64,000 nucleotides of DNA from an uncultured Erythrobacter sp. (GTDB lineage Bacteria; Pseudomonadota; Alphaproteobacteria; Sphingomonadales; Sphingomonadaceae). The notes under the pieces are model-generated. The model had not been told where the DNA came from and ran no database searches. It worked only from the letters and a program-made list of their open reading frames with translations. How positions within the stretch are numbered: position 1 is the first letter of the stretch; every line of letters starts with the position of its first letter. The stretch is taken from the NCBI GenBank assembly GCA_947488325.1, contig CANKYZ010000002.1, positions 62,001 through 126,000 on the forward strand, in the 5' to 3' direction. Below, piece by piece: positions 57,506 through 64,000 of the stretch. Position numbers and translations under genes: made by a program.

Positions 57506-60500
57506 TGAGGAAACTGCGAAAGTCATTCGCGCTGCTCCACCACTACCAGGCCTTGATCCCGATACTCTCGTCGATCAACTGACCACTGCCTACGTGGAGA
57601 TAGCCGCCGCGCGACTAAAGATTGCATCCGGCTTGACTGAAGAAGATCGCATAGGGCTTTTCAATTTGGGGGATCGGATGAGGCGTCTTGCTGACGTCTA
57701 TGAGGCGGAGATTGTGCTCGATGTACAAACCGACCGCCGCCGCTCCGTTGCATTCGTTGCGGGATCCGCCCGTCAAGTCCTGGCTCAGCTTGCCCGCCTG
57801 AATCCTTCAGAGGAAAGTCACACCGTCCTAGATTATTCGGCAGTCGGAGCAGAAATAGCAGCTGCTTTGCTGTTCTTAATCGCCGAGCGATCGTCCGATG
57901 CCTATGAGGCGAGCCGAGATATTCGAGCGGCTGGTGAGGTAAATCCAATTCGCAGAGTTCTTATACTCAGTCTAGGTCGGTTCGCACGCGGCCAGTTCCA
58001 AGATATTGCTGACATCGAACTTGAGGAAGAAAACTCACCAAGCATCGATCCAATAGAGTTGGCGGTCGACCTACTATATCGGGAGATACTCGCTGGCCTG
58101 ATTATGCTGGCTCGGGCAGGACTCGGCATTGATGGCCCAGGCGCAATCGAGGAGGCCCAAGCCAAATTCCAGTCTGTGATTGATAAGGCAGTTGCCGACA
58201 GCGTCTTTGAGGCTGACGCTGTTGATTTTCCATTCAAGGCAACTTCGATCTTCCCAGGACCGCACCACCTTGCCTCATTATTGGCAAGGGCAGCCGGAAC
58301 ATTCTTGGATAACAATCTAGTTTTTGTTTCACCGCCTTTAGGAGCTAACCCTGAAAGTTGGACGAACTGGGTCAAAAGTGAAGCAAGTCGGTGGCCGTTC
58401 CTTTGGGAGAACCACCGCAATGCGGTCTCCACGGGTTATCTAAACCAAGGCGTGTCTCTTGTTATGACCACGCCAACCGGATCAGGGAAAAGTACCCTTG
58501 CTGCGTTAAAAATCGTCTCTACCCTCGCGGCTGGAAAAACCGTCTTATATCTGGCTCCCACTCACGCCCTAGTCAGTCAGATCGAAGATGATTTGAACAA
58601 ACGCGTTGTGGGCGTCTCAAAGGCCGTAAGCATAGAAGATGTAAGCCTCGATGAAGCAATTCAGGCGTTGCCGGACATCGCTGTTGTCACGCCTGAACGC
58701 TGCTTTGCGTTGCTGACCTTTGCCCCGGAGCTATTCGCCAACGTTGGCCTATTTGTATTCGACGAGTTTCATCTCATAGGGGTCAATCGTCCAGCGCATC
58801 AAGGGTCGGCAGCAAAGGTGGATCGCCGTGGGATCGATGCAATGCTGTGTTTACTGGCATTCCAAGCGACGAACTCCGATGCGGACTACCTTTTGTTGTC
58901 GGCGATGGTCAGTAATGGGGATGAAGTTGCCTCTTGGCTCAAGGAGTTGATCAACCGACAAGTCATACCATTCGATTTCAAATGGAAGCCAACCAGGCAG
59001 CTGCGCTCTTGCGTATTGTACGATCAAGATGAAATTCACGCACAGACACGTGCGATCAATATTCCACCACGCGCGAGTTCACCAGCTGCGGTTCCGTATG
59101 GTATGTTCTCACTTTCGAGCGGTTGGCATCCAGACGCACCAGATAAGCTTCTGATCCGTCCTTTTTCTGCCGAGCCCTTTCCCCTTGCTATCGGAAGCAA
59201 GAAGTTGCGCCGCTGGCTAACCGCGAACAGGTATCAAGTTGCTGCCAGCGTTGCCGGAAAATTTGCAGCCACTGGCCTAAAAGTGGTGGTTTTCTGTGAG
59301 AGCATAGTGACTTGCGGCAGCGTCGCAAAATCTCTTAACGCGAGCCAACAACCTTTCCCCTCCAAGCGCGACGCAACTCAAGAAAGTTGGCGTAATGGGG
59401 CCATATCGGAACTGGGGAACGCAGATGCGATTTACGATGCGGGCACGCAAATAGCTGCCGTACATCACGGTGAACTTCTTCCTCACGAACGAAGATTGGT
59501 CGAAACCCTATTCAAAAACCGCGACAGCGGTGTGAACGTGCTGGCAGCTACATCGACATTGGCGCAAGGGCTAAATCTGCCCTGTGATGTTGTAATTCTT
59601 GCTTCCTCTGATCGTATCGATGATGCGGAGGCGGAAGAAAAAGCGCGTGTCCCGCTCATGCCGCACGAGATCATAAATGCCTTGGGCCGAGCCGGGCGCG
59701 CCGGTCTTGCTGCGACCGGATTTTCTATCGTCATTCCCGGTACCCCACTTTCCTGCAATTTGAATACGAAGGCAGTGAGTTCGGACGAAGAACTGAAAGT
59801 CATCTTTGCTGAAGGTGATCAATGCCTCCCCTTGGATGATCCGCTTACCACGCTGTTCGACCAGATCGAAGTAGCCGGGATAACGGGGCGAGAAACAGAC
59901 TATCTACTACGCCGCTTGGCAATTTCACTTGGCCAGGAGCGGGAAGGTGTGGAACCGTTTGAAAATCTGGTGAAGAGAACGTTCGGCTTCTATAAGCGGT
60001 ATCAGGCGAACCCTGAACAAGCTGGAATCTGGCTCGAGCAAAGGAAATTGACCTTGCTTGATAGGATTGCGACGCAGGAGGAGCCACCTTCGCTACCTTG
60101 GCAAGAGGAACTGGCAGCAAAGACAGGCACATCGACCGCCTTCATCGTTAGGCTCGTAGCCGCCTACGAAGATGCTCCCGTCGATAGTCCTGATGGGGAC
60201 GTGTGGGCGAAATGGCTAATTGCTCAACTTGATCCGCATGAGCACGAAACTGACGCCTTCATGAGGCCGGAAACTATAGGACGCGTATTTGGGCGTGCCT
60301 ACACAACCCAGGACACCCCAGAAAAGGCACGGGAAGTGGCGTTAAAGGGCACTCTTCAAGTGCTTGAACACTGGTTTAGCGGGAAGCCACTGATCGAGAT
60401 CGAAGCGGTGCTCGCCACCTACATAGCTGCGAATGAGATCGGTGCAAAACGACCAACTACATCGGATTCCAAAGCCAAACGAGCGAGACGCTTCGCAATA

Positions 60501-60860
60501 CGTCTCGCACCTGATCTTGGATTTCTCTGCGGTGTTTTCAGCCAAATCTCGCAAAAGATTAGCGAGGAGAAAGGTATCGAGGCGCCGCCAATGCCGGGAT
60601 TTCTGTCACAGCTCACACGCTCTGGTTATAAGACTCCTTACCACTATGCACTGTCTCGTGATGCCGAGAGTGCTTCACGCGCGGAAGTTCATCAAGTTTT
60701 CGAAGGTCTGGCAGGGAAGCTTGATCGGAAAGCCTCTGATAGCTGGGAGTCCGTCCGGCAAAAACTGGAAACAGTGCAGATATCTGAGATGTTCGGTGAT
60801 CTCACGAGCGAAGACTACCAAACGATTCTCGAACAATTCCAAACAAATGGGGAGTCTTGA
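57498..60860 (+). CDS. large Ski2-like superfamily 2 helicase (HamB/AbpB-type)
   Basis: An 1120-residue protein. Residues 1-310 are a helical region with no recognised motif. The helicase core then has motif I TTPTGSGKST (about 324-333), II FDEFH (about 421-425), III-region SAMVSNGDEVASW, V AATSTLAQGLNLPCDVVI (about 690) and VI NALGRAGRAG (about 726). The QGLNLP and DEFH variants match Ski2/Brr2-like helicases. The C-terminal 350 residues are helical. It overlaps the nuclease gene, forming a two-gene defence module. The long N-terminal region and large size exceed typical HamB. Confidence 0.8.
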   Translation: MFDEETAKVIRAAPPLPGLDPDTLVDQLTTAYVEIAAARLKIASGLTEEDRIGLFNLGDRMRRLADVYEAEIVLDVQTDRRRSVAFVAGSARQVLAQLARLNPSEESHTVLDYSAVGAEIAAALLFLIAERSSDAYEASRDIRAAGEVNPIRRVLILSLGRFARGQFQDIADIELEEENSPSIDPIELAVDLLYREILAGLIMLARAGLGIDGPGAIEEAQAKFQSVIDKAVADSVFEADAVDFPFKATSIFPGPHHLASLLARAAGTFLDNNLVFVSPPLGANPESWTNWVKSEASRWPFLWENHRNAVSTGYLNQGVSLVMTTPTGSGKSTLAALKIVSTLAAGKTVLYLAPTHALVSQIEDDLNKRVVGVSKAVSIEDVSLDEAIQALPDIAVVTPERCFALLTFAPELFANVGLFVFDEFHLIGVNRPAHQGSAAKVDRRGIDAMLCLLAFQATNSDADYLLLSAMVSNGDEVASWLKELINRQVIPFDFKWKPTRQLRSCVLYDQDEIHAQTRAINIPPRASSPAAVPYGMFSLSSGWHPDAPDKLLIRPFSAEPFPLAIGSKKLRRWLTANRYQVAASVAGKFAATGLKVVVFCESIVTCGSVAKSLNASQQPFPSKRDATQESWRNGAISELGNADAIYDAGTQIAAVHHGELLPHERRLVETLFKNRDSGVNVLAATSTLAQGLNLPCDVVILASSDRIDDAEAEEKARVPLMPHEIINALGRAGRAGLAATGFSIVIPGTPLSCNLNTKAVSSDEELKVIFAEGDQCLPLDDPLTTLFDQIEVAGITGRETDYLLRRLAISLGQEREGVEPFENLVKRTFGFYKRYQANPEQAGIWLEQRKLTLLDRIATQEEPPSLPWQEELAAKTGTSTAFIVRLVAAYEDAPVDSPDGDVWAKWLIAQLDPHEHETDAFMRPETIGRVFGRAYTTQDTPEKAREVALKGTLQVLEHWFSGKPLIEIEAVLATYIAANEIGAKRPTTSDSKAKRARRFAIRLAPDLGFLCGVFSQISQKISEEKGIEAPPMPGFLSQLTRSGYKTPYHYALSRDAESASRAEVHQVFEGLAGKLDRKASDSWESVRQKLETVQISEMFGDLTSEDYQTILEQFQTNGES

Positions 60861-60894
60861 GAGCATCTCGCGATGCCAATAGCCACCAGCCTAA

Positions 60895-61482
60895 TCAAAC
60901 ATCTGTCCTGTTATCGCTGACGATAACCCGCAATCGATCAAAGTAGAGTTCTTTTGCAACCCGGTTTGCCTGCTTGAGCCTTTGCACTTTCGCGCGTCGG
61001 TTGCGACCTCTTGGGCGACCGTAGCGACCATCACCTTCCACCTGCTTCTGAAGCTTCCGCGCCTTGCGCCGAGCACGGGATAGATCATCCTCGCTCTGGC
61101 TGGCGTATGTCAATTTGTGGGCCTTGCGGGATGCGAAAATGTTATCGACGACGAATAGCTGTTCGCAGCGATCGCCGGACAGTGGGCAGAGAAAGTAGTA
61201 GCGATAGCCACCATAGGGACAAAGTACACATTCGATCGCCCCACGCTGGGCAGGCACATCACCGGCAATGCGTATCGACGCGTCGTTCTCGTCGCTCAAA
61301 TCGACGAAAATTCGCACCTCAAGCTTTTCTAGGTCCTTATTTTGCCAACACAGCGTGTAATACGTGCATTCATCGGGTTTCAGCAGCCCAGCGCGCTTCA
61401 GAACGCGCATGTCGATGACGGGAAACTGCTCGACTGCTCCGCGATGGACACTGCGTTTCCGCCCAGAATTGATGCCGCCCAT
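60895..61482 (-). CDS. conserved mobile-element-associated protein with Cys motif
   Basis: A 195-residue protein starting MGGINSGRKRSVHRGAVEQF from ATG 61482. It has CVLCPYGGYRYYFLCPLSGDRCEQL, a Cys-rich segment recalling a small zinc-binding fold, followed by a basic tail (RRKARKLQKQVEGDGRYGRP, GRNRRAKVQRLKQANRVAKE). The pattern FLCP..G.R...L....ASRKAHKLTYASQ recurs in short proteins of unknown function in proteobacterial islands, to my recollection. It is convergent with the helicase and divergent from the structured RNA. Function unknown. Confidence 0.65.
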   Translation of the reverse strand: MGGINSGRKRSVHRGAVEQFPVIDMRVLKRAGLLKPDECTYYTLCWQNKDLEKLEVRIFVDLSDENDASIRIAGDVPAQRGAIECVLCPYGGYRYYFLCPLSGDRCEQLFVVDNIFASRKAHKLTYASQSEDDLSRARRKARKLQKQVEGDGRYGRPRGRNRRAKVQRLKQANRVAKELYFDRLRVIVSDNRTDV

Positions 61483-61631
61483 GATGGCCTCTCTATGTCG
61501 TTGATACTGGGCGATTATACGAAATACTCTGGCGAAGATCAGGTCCAACCCCGGCTATACAGCTTTCTATTGCCTGAAAGCCGTACCCGTCCCATACAGC
61601 TTGGCGATGCCGCCACGCACGGCATTGGGGC

Positions 61632-61837
61632 GTTGTAACCCCGAGCAAGTGGTCCGTGCTGCCAATGATAGCACAGCACTCCTTGACCCTTATGGTCGGG
61701 GAGCCTGCGACGTATGTCCAGGGCTCTCCAGCCTAAAGGTCGTAGGGACCGGCTTGCTCGGTTTACAAACTCCCCGATCACCAAGGATCAGGTGTGAAGT
61801 CGAAAGCGGGGGCGTACCGCCATCGACTTACGGGGAG
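61632..61837 (+). ncRNA. candidate multibranched structured RNA leader / orphan riboswitch-like element
   Basis: Two nested domains can be drawn by hand. Domain 1 (61632-61770): a closing stem of about 15 bp with an internal loop (61632-61649 with 61753-61770), then GGTCC/GGACC, enclosing three arms: GTGCT/AGCAC, a 10-bp CTCCTTGACC/GGTCGGGGAG and CCTGCGAC/GTCGTAGG with an inner GGCT/AGCC. Domain 2 (61770-61837): CTCCCCG pairs with CGGGGAG and encloses CACC/GGTG and AAGTCGA/TCGACTT arms. Three G-U pairs fit a plus-strand transcript only. The right arm of domain 2 contains the GGGGAG Shine-Dalgarno of the gene at 61847, so pairing would block its translation. No U-run follows, so it is not a terminator. 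Confidence 0.55.
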
Positions 61838-61846
61838 TGATTCAAA

Positions 61847-62185
61847 ATGATTAGGATATCCGTGGCGACCGCTGCCTTGCTTTGTGTAAGTTGCAGTAAT
61901 GGCGTGGAAGACGATGTTCGGAACAGGTTGGTCGATCCAAACTCTGCGCAATTCTCAGAGCTGGCGACCGAGAATGGGATTACGTGCGGGCTAGTGAATT
62001 CCAGAAATCGAATGGGTGGTTTTACCGGCAATATTCTCTTTGTTGCGCAGGACGGCAAAGTAGCATTCTGGGGCGAAAATGATTTTGTGTCTCTGGGAGG
62101 TACATCGGTTTGCTCGTCAGATGCGCTCGGTCTATTTTTAGGTAACGAGGCTCGTCGACTTCGCGATCAGAATGACTCATTCTAG
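61847..62185 (+). CDS. small lipoprotein downstream of structured RNA
   Basis: A 112-residue protein with a short signal and lipobox VSC (Cys about residue 16), followed by VRNRLVDPNSAQFSELATEN, CGLVNSRNRMGGFTGN and a late Cys in TSVCSSDAL. The pattern DP-SA-F......CG.VN..N..GG is found in small proteobacterial proteins of unknown function. The ATG at 61847 follows GGGGAG by 9 bases; that Shine-Dalgarno is the 3' arm of the upstream RNA stem. Expression is therefore likely gated by the RNA. Confidence 0.75.
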   Translation: MIRISVATAALLCVSCSNGVEDDVRNRLVDPNSAQFSELATENGITCGLVNSRNRMGGFTGNILFVAQDGKVAFWGENDFVSLGGTSVCSSDALGLFLGNEARRLRDQNDSF

Positions 62186-62254
62186 CCGGAGCAGGGAGGG
62201 GCTAAGTCAAGACCAACCCTGTTAGAGGGCCTGTTTGATGGTTCTATAATCTTG

Positions 62255-62274
62255 ACACATCAGATATGATGTGT
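62255..62274 (+). promoter_or_regulatory. 8-bp palindrome operator before the HTH-ImmA gene
   Basis: ACACATCA (62255-62262), spacer GATA, TGATGTGT (62267-62274): a perfect inverted repeat. A TATAAT (62245-62250) lies just before it, so the repeat covers the likely transcription start. The ATG at 62282 has no clear Shine-Dalgarno. This fits autorepression by the encoded HTH protein. Confidence 0.65.
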
Positions 62275-62281
62275 ACCCCCT

Positions 62282-63601
62282 ATGAGCATGAACGTGTCCT
62301 TGCTCATTGCAAACGAAAGACAAGAACGCGAGGTCCGTTCTCTCATTGAGCAAATCGATCAAGCCTTGTCGTCGGAGCAAGTTCTTCAACAGATTGTAGA
62401 AGGCCTTCCCCCTGAAATTTTGGACAACGTCCGGCAGTCTCTTATTGTCGAACGGCGGGAACTGGTAGATGGCCTCGCGGCATACCAAGCTGCGCAAGCA
62501 GGCGATATTAAAGCACTGAAATCCCGCACTGGGAATGATTTGGGCGCGCGTCTCGTTGCGGCACGGGTTGCGAAGGGGTGGAACCAGAAAGAACTGGCGC
62601 GTCGGCTATTCCTTCCAGAACAACAAATCCAACGTTATGAGGCTGAGCGGTATCGGAGCATTAGCCTCTCGGGCCTGCAAAGAGTGGCGCGAACACTAGG
62701 TATCCGGCTTATCGCTGATGTTGACCAACCACTCTCAGAGCCGTGGTTACCCTCATACGAAATGTCGTCCGCCGAGCTAAAAAAGGTATTGAAGCACGCG
62801 CGGGAAAATGGCTGGCTTGATAAGGCAGACCAGTCAGATGAAAGCGGGATCACCCAACTTCGGCGCACCGTTGCCGAACATGTCGGGGAGTATGGAACTC
62901 CATCGCTCCTGAGAACTGGCCTAAACGTTCACGACCTTACCAAAGACTGGTTTCTCTTGGCGTGGAAAGCGCAGGTAACTCGAAATGCGCAGCGCCAAAT
63001 TCAAAGGAAAAGACCGAGTTATCGGCCTCTCAACATGTCTTGGCTCAATCAGCTCGCGAAGCTCAGCGTTCATAATGATGGTCCTGTACGAGCCAAAGAA
63101 CTGTTGGCTGCACAAGGCATTATCTTGGTCATCGAACCGCAAATTTCCGGAATGCGCGTCGATGGCGCAGCCTTCCTAGTAGATGAACACCCGGTCATTG
63201 GACTAACCCTTAGACTCGATGCCGTGGACAATTTTTGGTTCACTTTGATGCACGAAATTGGCCACGTACTTTTACACTATCGGACGGGCTTAGCGTCAGG
63301 CTTCTTCGATGACTTTGAACATCTCGAAATCGATGAGATAGAAGAAGAGGCAAATCAATTTGCACAGAATATGCTTATTCCGAATGAGGTGTGGAATAAG
63401 TCCCCTGCTCGGATTGCAAAAACTGCTGAACCTGTGGAACAATTAGCGAACCTCCTTGGTATTGCCCCTGCAATCATATTTGGGCGGCTGCGCATGGAAA
63501 GACAGAACTACCGAATATTTTCGGACAAAATTGGAAGGGGCCGAGTTCGAAAACAGTTCACTAGTAAAGTGACTAATGATAAGGATGAACATAGTGTATA
63601 G
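62282..63601 (+). CDS. HTH (Xre) - ImmA/IrrE metallopeptidase fusion, HigA-like
   Basis: A 439-residue protein. Residues about 87-145 form an Xre-type HTH (LGARLVAARVAKGWNQKELA, then LPEQQIQRYEAERYRS). The C-terminal half is an ImmA/IrrE protease with the zinc motif in FTLMHEIGHVLLHY (about residue 322) and EIEEEANQFAQNMLIP. ImmA cleaves phage repressors; IrrE cleaves DdrO. Here an N-terminal helical region of about 80 residues precedes the HTH. It overlaps the following Beta-family gene by 8 bases, implying one functional unit, probably a defence or stress switch. Confidence 0.85.
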   Translation: MSMNVSLLIANERQEREVRSLIEQIDQALSSEQVLQQIVEGLPPEILDNVRQSLIVERRELVDGLAAYQAAQAGDIKALKSRTGNDLGARLVAARVAKGWNQKELARRLFLPEQQIQRYEAERYRSISLSGLQRVARTLGIRLIADVDQPLSEPWLPSYEMSSAELKKVLKHARENGWLDKADQSDESGITQLRRTVAEHVGEYGTPSLLRTGLNVHDLTKDWFLLAWKAQVTRNAQRQIQRKRPSYRPLNMSWLNQLAKLSVHNDGPVRAKELLAAQGIILVIEPQISGMRVDGAAFLVDEHPVIGLTLRLDAVDNFWFTLMHEIGHVLLHYRTGLASGFFDDFEHLEIDEIEEEANQFAQNMLIPNEVWNKSPARIAKTAEPVEQLANLLGIAPAIIFGRLRMERQNYRIFSDKIGRGRVRKQFTSKVTNDKDEHSV

Positions 63602-64000
63602 GCCTGTCTATTGTTGCGCTCTCCGAATGAAGGCCGGAGAATTAGAAGGCGTCCGGCTATTGGCATCGGATGTAGCTAATTCAGTGTTGCCGCGCTTCAT
63701 CATTCCTCCGAAGAAAGAGCGAACGGAGACGCAACCTCTCCTGACCGAACTGGCCGAAATGCCCAACATCAGCACAGCGCTTGCTGCGCACTGGCGTGAC
63801 AGGGCTGCGCTCATCGATGCCACATACATAATTGATGAATACGGTCGTGATCGGTTAAACGATTGGATGCCTCGCATGTTTAAGCAAGCTTGGGCGGCGG
63901 GCGTCAAAGCAATTCCCGCGGCGCGGTTGTCTGACCTTGGTGATGCAGAACTTCCTGCCTTTGGTGAATCGATGTCAGATCAATCATCACTGAAATTCGC
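63594..64000 (+). CDS. Beta-family protein, N-terminal part (runs off window)
   Basis: An open frame from GTG 63594 to the window edge. AAGGA lies 8 bases upstream; an ATG at 63585 is also in frame. It starts MYRPVYCCALRMKAGELEGV and continues LASDVANSVLPRFIIPPKKE, which matches the start of the Beta protein family (PF14350, related to a phage T4 product); the rest is beyond 64000. Such proteins occur next to Xre/ImmA proteins in variable regions, but their role is unclear. It forms an operon with the preceding metallopeptidase. Confidence 0.7.
   Translation, partial: MYRPVYCCALRMKAGELEGVRLLASDVANSVLPRFIIPPKKERTETQPLLTELAEMPNISTALAAHWRDRAALIDATYIIDEYGRDRLNDWMPRMFKQAWAAGVKAIPAARLSDLGDAELPAFGESMSDQSSLKF

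Noticed and set aside
61601..61840. Open frame of 79 codons
   Set aside because: It lies within the structured RNA, has no recognisable domain and no good ribosome site; the paired stems explain the sequence better.
63608..63907. 99-codon minus-strand frame at the right edge
   Set aside because: It is antisense to the plus-strand Beta-family frame, which has a Shine-Dalgarno and operon overlap.

Overview
The window is chromosomal DNA from an alphaproteobacterium, most likely order Sphingomonadales and close to Erythrobacteraceae. This rests on the gene set and neighbourhoods: ilvB-ilvN-ilvC, miaA/serB, two Coq4-family genes, yqeY-dnaG-rpoD, nrdR-glyA-rpiB, carA..carB-greA, queA-ABC-tgt and ribB-ribH. 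No rRNA, CRISPR array, complete tRNA or recognisable insertion sequence was seen. Several genes use GTG or TTG starts, and ATGA-type overlaps are common.

From about 1 to 49 kb the content is mostly housekeeping. 1-2.9 kb: branched-chain amino acid synthesis on the minus strand, preceded by an 11-residue leader peptide (MLIVILVVETG) and a terminator hairpin, which together form a transcription attenuator. 3-6.8 kb: miaA, serB and a membrane acyltransferase whose frame is broken at a run of GGTTT repeats. 6.8-10.5 kb: two Coq4 paralogues around a nitroreductase, then an MFS transporter. 10.6-16.5 kb: purL, small membrane proteins, xseB-ispA and coaD. 16.5-24.5 kb: cyclophilin, queuosine genes around an ABC exporter, a prolyl-oligopeptidase-family hydrolase, chorismate mutase and rpsD. 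24.7-35 kb: trmJ-like, nrdR-glyA-rpiB, an orphan ParA, rpoD, dnaG, yqeY. 35-41.5 kb: carA and carB separated by two unrelated small genes, then greA. 41.5-46.6 kb: GNAT, DUF4170, a cluster of small envelope/stress-type proteins, eno and a MarR-like regulator. 47-49 kb: riboflavin genes, with RibB carrying an N-terminal HTH and a palindrome at its own promoter.

From about 49.05 kb to the end the DNA is accessory. It begins with a 3' fragment of tRNA-Lys, the usual scar of an integrated island. Then come a secreted protein plus OmpA-like lipoprotein pair, a tyrosine integrase, an AlpA-type regulator, a 57-residue gene overlapped on both sides, a primase-polymerase/ATPase and a large inverted repeat. 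This is the layout of a P4-like satellite or integrated plasmid. A degenerate copy of the tRNA anticodon-arm sequence follows at 56.39 kb. Beyond it is a defence-type cluster: a PD-(D/E)xK nuclease plus Ski2-like helicase pair (Hachiman/AbpAB-like), a Cys-containing protein of unknown function, a large multibranched RNA leader that pairs with the Shine-Dalgarno of a small lipoprotein gene, an HTH-ImmA/IrrE protease with a palindromic operator, and the start of a Beta-family protein. The right end of the island is not in the window.

The strongest candidates for new biology are the structured RNA at 61632-61837, the nuclease-helicase pair, the repeat-switched acyltransferase and the origin-like repeat beside the primase.
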